Shown: in pieces, positions 33,336-43,185 of the stretch
How positions within the stretch are numbered: the first letter of the stretch is position 1
Layout of the letters: every line of letters begins with the position of its first letter
DNA from: Furcasterigmium furcatum
Lineage: Eukaryota; Ascomycota; Sordariomycetes; Glomerellales; Plectosphaerellaceae
Assembly: GCA_001599815.1 (NCBI GenBank)
Contig: BCIA01000004.1
Coordinates: forward strand, 1,490,862 to 1,554,861
Reading direction: 5' to 3'
DNA: 64,000 nt
Translations under genes and position numbers: made by a program
Notes under the pieces: model-generated
What the model was told of the DNA's origin: nothing
The model's input: only the letters and a program-made list of their open reading frames with translations
Databases searched by the model: none

Positions 33336-35147
33336 ATGGCGGCCAACATCACCGAGGGCCTGGCCAAGCTCAGCCCCTTCTCCAAGGCCACTCACGAGGT
33401 CGACGAGGACGACAACGGCGAGCAGATCGAGGCCGGAACCATCGCCGGCGGCGGCCACAGCGCCCGCGACACAGCCATCAAGCACAACCTGCGCGCGAGC
33501 CGCGCCCTCAAGGCCTTCATCCGCGACCATGAGATCATCCCGCCTCACATCATCAACCTCGAGACCGAGGAGCCGTCCCCAGAGCTCAGGGCCCTCATGG
33601 AGAAGCCGCACATCGCCGTTCCCCGCGAGCTGACGGACCGCTCCCACGCCCTCCAGGACTACTACATCAGCTCCAGCCACAACACCTACCTCCTCGCCCA
33701 CCAGCTCTACGGCAGCTCGTGCGCCACGGCCTACGAGTCGGCCCTCCGAGCTGGCGCCCGGTGCGTCGAGATCGATGCCTGGGACAACTCGGACGACAAG
33801 GAGGAGCCCAAGGTCACCCACGGCTGGACCCTCACCTCCAACATCACCTTCCGCTCCGTCTGCGAGGCCATCCGCGACGTCCACGACCAGGAGGCCGAGG
33901 AGGCCCTCACCCACGACGAGGTCGGCTGGCAGGCCGCCCCCATCATGCTCTCGCTCGAGAACCACTGCGACGCCGACGGACAGAGGCGCCTCGTCACCAT
34001 CATGCGGGAGGTCTTCGGCGAGAGGCTGCTAAGCGCCGAGGTCCGCGCCGAGGGCCACCGCGAGCAGGAGGGCAGCGGCGAGCACGTCACGCTTAAGGAG
34101 CTCGGTTCCAAGATCGCCGTCATCGTCGAGTACGAGTGGCCCGACGACATCGACCGCGCCGACTCCGCCGACTCGAGCGACAGCGAGGACGAGGAGGAGA
34201 AGGAGGCGCGCAAGGTGTACAACGAGCGCAAGATCCTCGCCGCGCCCTCGGCCAAGATCATCCCCGAGCTCTCCGCCCTCGGCGTCTACGCCCAGTCCGT
34301 CAAGCCGCGCGACAACGCCTGGTTCGACCCCGGCGCGGAGTTCGTCGCCCCCCGCCACCACCTCATCAACATCTCCGAGTCGGGTCTGTCCACCCACATG
34401 CCCTCGCAGAGCAGCCGCATCGCCGTGCACAACGCCCAGCACCTCATGCGAGTCTACCCCAAGGGCACGCGCATCTCCTCGCGCAACCTCAAGCCCGTCC
34501 CCTTCTGGGGCGTCGGCGCCCAGATCTGCGCACTCAACTGGCAGACCTTCGGCGCGGCCATGCAGTGCAACGAGGCCCTCTTCTCCGGCACGGACGGGTA
34601 TGTCCTCAAGCCCGCGCCGCTGCGCATCGGCGGCGACGGCCGCCTCGGGACCCACCGCAAGCGCCGCCTCCGCCTCCACGTCGCCGGCGCCTCGGACGTG
34701 CCCCTTCCCCAGGGCCGCGCCGCCGACGACATCAAGCCCTACCTGACCTGCACGCTCGTGCACCCCGACGACGTCGACGACAAGCCTCCGAAGCGCAAGA
34801 CGTCGCCGTACCGCCAGCACAAGCTCACGGGGTTCCTGCACAGGGGCGAGAACCCGCCGGCCGACGACCCCCTGTGGGACGAGACGCTCGAGTGGGAGTT
34901 CGACGACAACCCGCTCGTGTTCGTGCGCATGCTGATCAAGAGCGACGACTCGTGGGCGGCGAACCCCATGTTCGCCGTCGCGGCGGTGAGGCTCGAGTAC
35001 GTGCGGAACCACGAGTGGGTGTTCATCCGGATGCTGGACCTCAAGGGCCGGGAGACCAAGTGCAACGTGCTGGTCAAGTTTGAAATTGACGATGTCAAGG
35101 ATAACATGGAGAAGTTCTTCAAGAAGGGGTTTGTCGGACGGGACTGA
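33336..35147 (+). CDS. Phosphoinositide-specific phospholipase C (delta-like, no PH domain)
   Basis: Single-exon, 603 aa. Hydrolyses PI(4,5)P2 to IP3 and diacylglycerol at membranes. X-box from ~residue 105, with catalytic His115 in SSSHNTYL and His162 in THGWTLTS, and the ENHCDADGQ segment. An acidic linker (SDSEDEEEKEA) separates it from the Y-box (LSALGVYAQSVKP; INISESGLSTHM; RVYPKGTRISSRNLKPVPFWGVGAQICALNWQ). A C-terminal C2 domain (LRLHVAGASDVPLPQG...WDETLEWEF) follows. No EF-hand or PH domain is visible N-terminally, as in several fungal paralogues. Very high third-position GC gives large antisense frames. No specific link to its neighbours is apparent. Confidence 0.93.
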   Translation: MAANITEGLAKLSPFSKATHEVDEDDNGEQIEAGTIAGGGHSARDTAIKHNLRASRALKAFIRDHEIIPPHIINLETEEPSPELRALMEKPHIAVPRELTDRSHALQDYYISSSHNTYLLAHQLYGSSCATAYESALRAGARCVEIDAWDNSDDKEEPKVTHGWTLTSNITFRSVCEAIRDVHDQEAEEALTHDEVGWQAAPIMLSLENHCDADGQRRLVTIMREVFGERLLSAEVRAEGHREQEGSGEHVTLKELGSKIAVIVEYEWPDDIDRADSADSSDSEDEEEKEARKVYNERKILAAPSAKIIPELSALGVYAQSVKPRDNAWFDPGAEFVAPRHHLINISESGLSTHMPSQSSRIAVHNAQHLMRVYPKGTRISSRNLKPVPFWGVGAQICALNWQTFGAAMQCNEALFSGTDGYVLKPAPLRIGGDGRLGTHRKRRLRLHVAGASDVPLPQGRAADDIKPYLTCTLVHPDDVDDKPPKRKTSPYRQHKLTGFLHRGENPPADDPLWDETLEWEFDDNPLVFVRMLIKSDDSWAANPMFAVAAVRLEYVRNHEWVFIRMLDLKGRETKCNVLVKFEIDDVKDNMEKFFKKGFVGRD

Positions 35148-35384
35148 GGGACTGGGAGCCGTCAGGGTAGCGAGCGGGTAGGAAACAGCATAGCAGGCAA
35201 ATGATGAAAGTTGTCGCCGAACACGGCTGAGTTATCATTCTCTAGCTACCGCTACATTTCTTTAGCTGTCGTGATGCGCTCAGAGCCACTTGGATTACTC
35301 CGGCCAGTCCATGCCTCGCCTCCCTCTCCCATCTCTCCACGGGCCTGGGAGACAGAACACCCTCTCCTGATTCCTACCAGATGT

Positions 35385-36443
35385 TCACGCGTTTTCCCTG
35401 CCACCAATGATTTCCTCCACGTGGGGTGCCTCCGTTTCTTTACTCTTGTCGAGCCCCTCGCAGGCAATCATGCACGGGTTCTCGCTCCACGCAATCCCTC
35501 GGACCCGAACGCGAGTATCAGGGGAGTAGAGGCACGCATGCAGCTCGTTTACAAAGTCGCGGCATGGTCCGCCCCTGATGAAGACTTCTCTGAGGACGTG
35601 CCTCTGCGTCACGAGGAGCCAGCGGAGGGTAGCGAGAAATCCGCGCTCGGCGAGGACGTCGTAGATCTCGGCCGAGTGAACGAAGAGCTCGAAGTACTGG
35701 AGGTTTCGCATCGAGGCGAAGAAGGTGGCTACCACCGAATCAAGTTTCTCCTGGTCCCAATAGTGCCTCGGGTAAATGGGCCAAACGGCCACTTGCGGCA
35801 TGGGCTCCTCAAAGCGGAGGCAGAAACGGCGCAGGTAGGAACCGAACTGGACGTTACCGAGCAATGGCCTCCTGAGATCAGGGATGGGAGGCGGCACGTC
35901 GCGCAACGACTTGTCCTCTGCGCGATAGAATACAGTCAGATCGACGATCGAAAACCCGACATCGAACCATGTGGCCCCGAGAAAAGCCTTGGTGAGGCCG
36001 TAGTACATTTCCCGGCTGAGGCGGCGAAGGTTGTTGAGGCGACGGAGACTTTCCCGGTGGCTGATGTAGTGATTGTGACGGAGGCGCAGGAGGGAACAGT
36101 GGTTGCGGAGGGAGGCGTTCATAATCTGGGAGAAGCGGGAGTCGCCCTTCCACCAAGGGTGTTCGGGATTGCCTGGGCGAGTTCGCAAATATTGCTCCAG
36201 GCGAAAGCTACGAGGTGTGGTGTCATAATGCCAAAACGCCCTCCCCCATGTCTTGTCGGTCCGAAGGGGGCTGCAGATATCGGCACCCCAGAGGCCGAGG
36301 CTGTCGACGATGCAGTCGTAGATGAAGTCTTTAAGCTCGGCCGGCAGGAGGCCAAATGGGAAGATGCATGTTGGCTGGATGTGCGCAGCATCATGACCCA
36401 CGGCTTTAGCTGGACTATCCTCTGTCTTATCTTGAAAGGCCAT
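35385..36443 (-). CDS. F-box-like fungal protein of unknown function
   Basis: Single-exon, 352 aa from the ATG at 36443 (MAFQDKTED). The N-terminus contains FPFGLLPAELKDFIYDCIVDSL, an F-box-like or '2EXR-like' opening helix pattern common in fungus-specific proteins. The remainder (YLRRFCLRFEEP, MRNLQYFELFVHSAEIYDVL, LREVFIRGGPCRDFV) alternates strands and helices as in these families. No catalytic motif, signal peptide or membrane segment is visible. I cannot name it further. It converges with the PI-PLC gene (237 bp between ends). Confidence 0.65.
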   Translation of the reverse strand: MAFQDKTEDSPAKAVGHDAAHIQPTCIFPFGLLPAELKDFIYDCIVDSLGLWGADICSPLRTDKTWGRAFWHYDTTPRSFRLEQYLRTRPGNPEHPWWKGDSRFSQIMNASLRNHCSLLRLRHNHYISHRESLRRLNNLRRLSREMYYGLTKAFLGATWFDVGFSIVDLTVFYRAEDKSLRDVPPPIPDLRRPLLGNVQFGSYLRRFCLRFEEPMPQVAVWPIYPRHYWDQEKLDSVVATFFASMRNLQYFELFVHSAEIYDVLAERGFLATLRWLLVTQRHVLREVFIRGGPCRDFVNELHACLYSPDTRVRVRGIAWSENPCMIACEGLDKSKETEAPHVEEIIGGRENA

Positions 36444-36803
36444 CTTTCGTGACCAGGGGATCTCCAAGAGTGCTTCGGGGCGAGGTTGAAAGAAAGACGG
36501 CGAGGCGAGGAGCCCATTGCAGATGGTAATTATGAATGTTTCATTTGACGCTGGATTTATATCAAAGCGAATACGTCACATGGTGTCTAACTTTGGTATG
36601 AAATCCGACGCTCCTAATGTTTGTTGCCCTGTTGGACGCTGGCCCAAACTTGAATCAGATGACGGAGTTTAAGTTTCCTCAGTCCCTCGCAAGCATGTTC
36701 AAGCATGTTCGACTTGAGTCGCAAACTCACACATACAGCAGAGTGTTTCCGTGAGACGCAACTTCCCTGAGCCTTGTCAAGCTTGTCCAACCCGGTCTCG
36801 ATG
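36444..36803. other. Intergenic region
   Basis: 360 bp between the F-box-like gene promoter and the 3' end of the GGAGNIR protein gene. No feature recognised. Confidence 0.4.
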
Positions 36804-37490
36804 TCACAAATCCGCCGCCTTATCCTTGCGATCGCTCGTCCTCCCCATGAGATGCCGTAAATTCCACCACCTCCTCTCATGTCCGCTAGACGCAGCCTCC
36901 CCGGGCGACCGCGGTATCGAGCGCCTAGACACCAAGGAGCTGGTCGACCTTGACGAGCCATACACGTCCGTCGGACGACCTGAGCAGTCAGCAAACCCGG
37001 GCAGAATATCATTCAACCACACAGCATACTCACGGATATTCCCCGCCCCTCCGATCCCATAACCCCTGAACTGGCGATCCCTCACAGCCGTCTCCCGCTG
37101 CTCCTCCTCCTCCATGTCGCTGTCCCCGCCATCATCCAGGCTTCTCCTCCTCCTCCTCCGGTCCGAGCGGTGATCTGACCGGCCGCCAACCCCCGTCTCG
37201 AACCTCGGCGTGCTGGGCCCGCTCGAAGGGCTGTTCGTTACCGCCCCGGGCGACGACGCGCCCAGGTTCATCGTCGACACGCTCCGCACGACGGCCAGGT
37301 GGCCCTGCACCCGCACCCTGTGTTTCCGCTTCCTCGCCGGGAGCAATTGGCTCGTCTCCGGGTCGAGCTCGGCGAGCGGCACGTCGAGGTCATCCTGGGA
37401 GCGCCGCTCATTCACCGATGGGGCGAGCGACGCCAGCTCGTCGAGGATCGGCGGCAGCGGCGGCGGAGACGCGTACGGATGGGATCGCAT
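36804..37490 (-). CDS. GGAGNIR-motif (DUF3602-like) small protein
   Basis: Basic, low-complexity protein with the short fungal signature RGYGIGGAGNIR, typical of DUF3602 proteins. First ATG at 37490. An upstream in-frame GTG or a spliced upstream exon is possible. The sequence right after the motif has a convincing intron: the donor GTGAGTATG directly follows AATATCC, then TTTGCTGAC and CTCAG, 54 nt in all. Splicing it gives GGAGNIRRPTDVYG, the expected family context, and a ~210-aa product. Because 54 is a multiple of 3 and the intron has no stop, unspliced mRNA would still encode a 228-aa protein. Arg-rich (RSDRRRRRRS) and acidic (DMEEEEQ) tracts flank it. Function unknown. Confidence 0.7.
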   Translation of the reverse strand: MRSHPYASPPPLPPILDELASLAPSVNERRSQDDLDVPLAELDPETSQLLPARKRKHRVRVQGHLAVVRSVSTMNLGASSPGAVTNSPSSGPSTPRFETGVGGRSDHRSDRRRRRRSLDDGGDSDMEEEEQRETAVRDRQFRGYGIGGAGNIREYAVWLNDILPGFADCSGRPTDVYGSSRSTSSLVSRRSIPRSPGEAASSGHERRWWNLRHLMGRTSDRKDKAADL

Positions 37491-38996
37491 GTCGAGCGAG
37501 TCTGGAGCCGGCACTGGGGCGTCGCGGTCGGTGGGGTCTGTCGTCGGGAGCTCGCTGGCGTGTCGAGAGCTTCAGCAACCGGCATCAACGAAAACAGCGG
37601 CGCATATTCATGTCGGAGGTGAAAGAACAAAGAAGCAGAGATTCTAGAAAAGAAGAAGATGCCTCGGAGGTTGCACTAGCCAGCTCTGCCGCCGCCACGC
37701 CATCTGATCTCATATCTTGGGAGAATCTCACGTCGATCAGCAAGCAAGCCGGTTCCTTGGCTGGCAGATAAAGCCAGGGGCTCATCAAACGGTCACGGTG
37801 GCGTCCTGCAGAAGAAGCAAGATAGAACGTTCCGATTCGCGCCAGCGGCCCCAGGAGACCCAAATTACTCAACTAGCTGACATGCGCCATCTGACGTGGG
37901 GGCGCTTTTTGGGCTGATAAGAGATCTGGGGATCGGGTTTTGATAAGCTGCGCCCCTGAAGACGGCAGAAGCGTGACACGCGGATGAGCTGCAACAGGCC
38001 CCGAGGAGGTCTGCCTGTCTGTCTCTTTGTTGCGTGTTGCTACAGGGGAGAATGTTGCTGGATCTGAGACATCGCATGCGAAGATCCGGGTCGGCCCGCG
38101 ATCAAACATCTCCAGTCAAGGCTTGGTAGCTAGACGCGAACCCGGTGTCTTGTTCCCGCATCCCACTCTCAGACTCTTTTCAGACAAAAATGTTTGGATG
38201 ATGACACATTGTTGCCCTGTGCGGGGTATCTCCTCAGAATGTAGACAAGAAAGCAGATCTTTGCTCTTCTAACGCTATCCAATACACCTAATGATGGGAT
38301 CATGATAATCTTCAAGAGGGCGGACGGCTGCGATAGAATCCGCCGAGATACTGATGACTGTCACCCTTCCGCACCGAAAGCCAGGGATGGGATCAAATCT
38401 CCGCCGGTCCCAGTTGGGCACCAGTGAATGGTTAGGGTGGCCTTGTCAGGCATCGACAGACAACTCTGGGTTACACAGACTCGACTCCGAGAGTTTGGCA
38501 CGAATGGGGAGCTCCCCGATACCTACACACCACTGTTGTCATGACGTGAATTTGCATCAGCCGCATCAAGACCCTTCAGGTATGCATCACGCTGCTGCCT
38601 AAATTTCTACTAATAGAAGTACTATTCAATCGTAGGTAAACCCGATTGTTGGTCAATCGCCTAACGGTTTCTCGGCTTCATGAGTCTCTTTGGTCAAGGA
38701 AATCATGGCCGCGTCATAACAAACCTCATTCATTCCCAGGGCCTGCTGAAGAAGTTCCGATATATTGTCTGTTACCCATCCATGGATGACAGAGGATTGG
38801 GGTTCCTTTGCAAAGGCCAGCATACAACTCTCGCAACTTGCTGGCAAAGCCGCAACGGAGTTCTAGCTTCACATCTATCTCTTCAGCAATGACATCTCAG
38901 GCCACAAGCGCTGCATCTCGCCCATAGTGCTTCCGGTGGAACTCTGCGTCCTGGCTGTGAAAATCAATCGACAGGTCCTCGTTCCAGTTGCCCAGC
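37491..38996. other. Divergent intergenic region, GGAGNIR protein / ankyrin-deaminase
   Basis: 1.5 kb. Left part is the GGAGNIR gene promoter, possibly with an upstream coding exon at 37500-37630. The rest has short frames only. No transposon ends or RNA genes are seen. Confidence 0.45.
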
Positions 38997-40583
38997 ATGG
39001 CTGCAAACCCGGCATTGCGATTGAGCGGAATGCTCGACAACAACGGGCTACGCATCCCACTTGCTCTCATTACACAGTGGGATCGACATAGCGTACAAGT
39101 TTTGTGCCCGTACTGCCAGGCACGGCACCATCATGGGGTGGGCAGGCCCCCTTATCTCGGTCAGACACGCCAATCTCATTGCGGCGGGGACACATCACAA
39201 CAATATCAGCTGTGTTACCCTTTTGAGCCGGCGGCTGCCGATTACTGGTACGAGGTCGACAAGGAAAACCATCAATTCCGAACAGTCGGAGTACCGGAGG
39301 AGGAGAAAGATGATGACTTCTCGAGCACAGACGAAGACGAGTTGTCCGATGGAGAGCACTTTTCCGACGAAGATGAGGACTGCGCATCGCACAACAAACA
39401 TTCAGCTGCTGCTGAGCTACGAGGAGATGTCATGGAGGATCTCAGCCATGGCTTGTCCTCCATCGCAATCAGCGATGATGATCGGCGTGTGCGGCCACGT
39501 CCGCTGGAGGAAGTTCTGAAAACCCTTTTCAAGGACCGTTCCAAGGACCCGAAATGGAGGGCCGACTGTTTCTTCGCATGTTGCTACGAGAACAACACAC
39601 GGGGCATTGAGCAGTGGTTATACCGGTACGACGATCCCTTTCTGGAGTTGAAAGACAGGGACGGCAACGATTGCATAGCTCTGGCCGCCATGGGGGGCAA
39701 CATTGAGGGAATCCGCCTACTTCATGGACGTGGGGTACCCCTCAACAATTCAAATAAGAAAGGCAGAACACCTCTCATGGAAGCAGCGCTCTGGGGGAGA
39801 CTCAAGGTGATCGACTTCCTCCTCCATCACAACGTGGATCCGCAGACCCGCGACCGAAAGGGACGGAACGCTTTGTTCTACGCACTTCCCTCAAAAGCCA
39901 CGGCTAGGATGAGGGGCCGATTCACGCTTTCCGTCGAGAAGCCACAGGCAACAGCGGACCGCAGAGTCATCGAGATGAGACTAAGAGCATTCGAGCCAAG
40001 AGTAGACCCTGTGAAAGATGTCGTCGAAAAATGGGGAATCTTCCGTCATGAGGGCAACCAGATATCATACTACGATCACATCGGCTCCTTCGATATCCCG
40101 GACCAATACAAGACCATCGCTCGACTTGACCGAGGCCGTCTCTTTCGGGACATCTGGGCGGCGAGCGGCTGGAGAACGGACTTCTCTTATGGCAGGATCA
40201 TCCCCAACGATCTGTGGACTAACAGGGCCAGAGAGCTCTGCTTGGTGCTGGGCTACGAGCTGATGCAGGATGCACGGGACGGGGCAGAGCCACGAGGAAG
40301 TTTCTATGCATCTCATGCTGAGAAGAAGCTTATTGCATACTTCATCGATAAGCACGTCATTCTTCCAGACACGGTCACAAACGAGGTTCGACTTGAAGGC
40401 GACAGAGGAGGTCAATGGATTACCGACAGCACTTCTCTTCGTGACCTTGCTGAAATGCAACCTTGGCCTTTCAAGAAGGAGGTCAAGATCAGTGTAAGTA
40501 ACCAAGTTTGTGACGATTGCGAGAGGTTTATGGGTCATATCAAGCAGCGTTTGGGGATCACATTTCTTGTCCAGTCCCGTTGA
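38997..40583 (+). CDS. Ankyrin-repeat protein with C-terminal nucleic-acid-deaminase-like domain
   Basis: Single-exon, 528 aa from the ATG at 38997. The N-terminal ~90 residues carry a CPYCQARHHHG...HCGG pattern that looks like a small zinc-binding module. An acidic Ser/Asp/Glu-rich linker follows (SSTDEDELSDGEHFSDEDEDC). The middle has about two or three ankyrin repeats (DRDGNDCIALAAMGGNIEGI; KKGRTPLMEAALWGRLKVIDFLL; DRKGRNALFYAL). The C-terminal domain holds the zinc-deaminase signature: His440-Ala-Glu in YASHAEKKLIAYF and Cys505-x-x-Cys508 in NQVCDDCERF. The spacing and the LxxxLGI ending resemble the fungal SsdA/DYW-like branch of the deaminase superfamily. The acid, His and both Cys residues needed for zinc-dependent cytidine deamination are intact. 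Substrate (DNA, RNA or nucleotide) is unknown. No signal peptide. Confidence 0.8.
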   Translation: MAANPALRLSGMLDNNGLRIPLALITQWDRHSVQVLCPYCQARHHHGVGRPPYLGQTRQSHCGGDTSQQYQLCYPFEPAAADYWYEVDKENHQFRTVGVPEEEKDDDFSSTDEDELSDGEHFSDEDEDCASHNKHSAAAELRGDVMEDLSHGLSSIAISDDDRRVRPRPLEEVLKTLFKDRSKDPKWRADCFFACCYENNTRGIEQWLYRYDDPFLELKDRDGNDCIALAAMGGNIEGIRLLHGRGVPLNNSNKKGRTPLMEAALWGRLKVIDFLLHHNVDPQTRDRKGRNALFYALPSKATARMRGRFTLSVEKPQATADRRVIEMRLRAFEPRVDPVKDVVEKWGIFRHEGNQISYYDHIGSFDIPDQYKTIARLDRGRLFRDIWAASGWRTDFSYGRIIPNDLWTNRARELCLVLGYELMQDARDGAEPRGSFYASHAEKKLIAYFIDKHVILPDTVTNEVRLEGDRGGQWITDSTSLRDLAEMQPWPFKKEVKISVSNQVCDDCERFMGHIKQRLGITFLVQSR

Positions 40584-41918
40584 TTCAGGTTGATTAGCAT
40601 TCGATACCATGGAAATTATATGATAAATGTAGGTAGTCCCCGTGGTCTTTTCTGGGGGACGTAATTCCCGCGTGCGAGTCGTTTTGCAAGCTCGGCCGGC
40701 GGTTGAAGAACCTATCACCCATCTCGCGACCGAGCAGTTCGCCCTCGGGACCTGCATCTACACCATCCGCTTCGGCGAAATACCAACGGCCGAGCTCAAC
40801 ACATCCGAGAGGGTGGAGAGTAGATGCGAAAGGTGTGGTGCTTCGGGTGTCTCCAGGGTGGTTTGCCATCCTTCGTCTTGCCACATGGCATGGCGACCCG
40901 TGTGGGCGGGCAGTGAGTGGAATATATCTGACGGTGACGAAGATTTTACGATATGTACGGGTATGTGAAATTAGTGCGCCTAAGCCACGTATGGAGTGAG
41001 AGCTCCGTCTTGTCGCCTGATGACCTTTCCTCCATCAGCATGCCAGGGGTCGTGGCCGTTGGGGCCATCCCAGGCTTCTTCATGCACGTCCCAAGTCTTC
41101 CACATGAACATCCCCTGGCCGCATCCCAGTAGAACTCGCTCCACGCTGTCAATGTCTCTGGGATCGATCCCACCGGGGGGCCGCACGTGGAAATTGGAGG
41201 CGTTAAACGCGCCACCAACAGCCAAAAGTAGGGAGTCGTAGATAGAAAGCAAGACAACAAAGAACGATAGACACTAACTGGCTGCATTCGGCGACCTGGG
41301 ATGGTCTGATTTATCCAGCAGCACGTGTGGAAGTTCGAGAAGAACCCGCAGCGAACACCACGTTCCCCTCCTGACAACCCCCGTCGCATTCAGGCGTGAC
41401 CGGGATCCCAGTCCAACCCATTGGCCGATGGCGCATCCAGAACCTGACACGGCTGGAACTCCGGCGAACCGGACTCCCAACTGTCCTGCAATGCGCCCTT
41501 GTCGGTCTTGGTATCCAGGGCCTCGAGAGGGGCATGCGTCGCCCAGGAGGCCATTCAATGGCTGACTGGTGCGTGTCGTAACACTATTGACTTTCGTACA
41601 GGTTGGAGGCTTGAGACAGACAACCAACTGCCCGTTGACGAGTTTCCCCTCACTCTCGCTTTCCTTTCCTGCCAGGATCCATTGCCCATGAAATAGCTTT
41701 CAAGGCCCCTCCCGGAACATCACCACCGACGGACGGACGCACTAGACGAACCTATTGCTCAACACGACTAGCATTTCGTCGTCGTGGAGCTTCATCTGCC
41801 CTTCCGATCTCCCCGGCCGCGCCGTCCCGCACACTAGTCGCGGCAGTTGATCCGATCACCGCGCTCCAATCCTCGCTGAGTTTCCACGCGACCCACGAGG
41901 ACAGCGCAACGCCCAGAC
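40584..41918. other. Intergenic region, deaminase to methyltransferase
   Basis: 1.3 kb. Apart from the doubtful minus-strand frame at 40980-41252, only shadows are seen. Confidence 0.4.
40980..41252 (-). CDS. Hypothetical short reading frame, doubtful
   Basis: A 90-aa frame, possibly the last exon of a small gene, with ordinary amino-acid composition (LLGCGQGMFMWKTWDVHEEA). A splice-acceptor-like CCAG/TTAG context lies just upstream on the same strand. No upstream exon with a start could be joined convincingly, and I recognise no family. Confidence 0.25.
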   Translation of the reverse strand: MLSIYDSLLLAVGGAFNASNFHVRPPGGIDPRDIDSVERVLLGCGQGMFMWKTWDVHEEAWDGPNGHDPWHADGGKVIRRQDGALTPYVA

Positions 41919-43185
41919 ATGTGCCCGGGAGGACAAACCACCGGGACCAGCCCGCGGGCTGAGGATCAGTCGGCGCTTCCAATCGAGGCAGATGTACGTA
42001 GCAGTAATGCAATCGACGGGCGACAGACACCACAGCTGACCTCCGGATCCAGGACGACGCCATTCTCGGCAACGACAGCGACGGCGCATCCAGCTACGCG
42101 AGCGACGTCGCCGGCACCGGCAGCGTCACCTCCTCCGTCTTCCAGTATGAGTACGAGAACGGCAGACGATACCACGCCTACCGCGCGGGCCAGTACCTTC
42201 TGCCCAACGACGACACCGAGCAGGAGCGTCTCGACATGACGCACCACGTCTTCTCCCTCACCCTCTACGGAGAGCTCTGCATGAGCAAGCTGGACAACCC
42301 GCAGAAGATCATCGATGTCGGCACGGGGACGGGCATCTGGGTGAGCCTGGGGTGAGAAACGCGTGGGGTTCGAGCTCGTGTGCTGATGCATCACCAGGCA
42401 ATGGACGCTGGGGACATGTTTCCCTCCGCGGAGGTCATCGGGACTGATCTGAGCCCGATCCAGCCCCAGTGGTAGGTGTAGACTGATGCTGCTGCTGCCA
42501 TCCTACACCTCAACTCACCACGACGCAGGGTCCCCCCCAACGTGCGCTTCGAGGTCGACGACGCAACCCTCCCGTGGACCTACCCCGCGGACCACTTCGA
42601 CTTCGTCCACGCCCGCACCCTCGCGGGGGCGATCAAGGACTGGCCCGCGCTCATCAAGCAGTGCCTCCACCACCTCAAGCCCGGCGGCCAGGTCGAGTTC
42701 TCGGAGGGCCGGCCGGACTTCTGGTGCGACGACGGCACGCTGCGCGAGGACTCGAGCACGTGGAAGTGGCTCACCGAGTTCCGCCGCCTCGGCAAGCCCC
42801 TCGGTTTCGACATCGCGCCGCAGCTGCCCGAGATGCTCGAGGCGGCCGGCTTCGAGGATGTCCAGCTGGTGCAGCGCCGCGTGCCACTCGGCACGTGGCC
42901 CCGCGACCCCCACCTCAAGGAGGTCGGGCGCGTGTTCCGCGTGCAGTTCCTTGAGATGGCGCTCGAGGCGTACTCGCTCGCCATGTTCACGCGGATGGGC
43001 GGCTGGACGAACGAAGAGGCGCAGGTGCTCTTCGCCATGGTGAGGGATGAGCTGAAGACGAACAAGGTCCATCTATATACGTACACGTGAGTGCTGTCGC
43101 CTGGTCACCTGGGATCGTGAGCTGACTTTCATCCAGGGCGTTCGTGACGGGCAAGAAGCCGCTGAAGACTGAAGACGAGGCCTGA
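41919..43185 (+). CDS. LaeA-like SAM-dependent methyltransferase
   Basis: Five exons: 41919-41993, 42053-42340, 42398-42471, 42529-43086, 43137-43185 (347 aa). The first intron is recognised because the family's 'D-D-A-I-L-G-N-D' start lies after an AGCTGACC...CCAG acceptor, joined to an ATG exon ending PIEAD. Motif I is DVGTGTGIWAMD, motif II is EVIGTDLSPIQP, the acidic FEVDDA segment follows, and then FDFVHARTLAG and LKPGGQVEF. This is the fungal 'TAM/LaeA-like' group, many members of which are nuclear or cytosolic and influence secondary metabolism, while others methylate small molecules. Final exon of 49 nt encodes FVTGKKPLKTEDEA. Not adjacent to a biosynthetic gene here. Confidence 0.9.

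Noticed and set aside
34029..35012. 327-codon minus-strand frame, plus a plus-strand out-of-frame partner at 34136-35083
   Set aside because: Both overlap the PI-PLC Y-box and C2 region, which has all expected motifs; low-complexity shadows.
38997..40583. Idea that the deaminase causes the C-to-T changes seen in the transposon
   Set aside because: The pattern is explained by classic RIP, which is attributed to DNA methyltransferase-like proteins; nothing in the window links the two.
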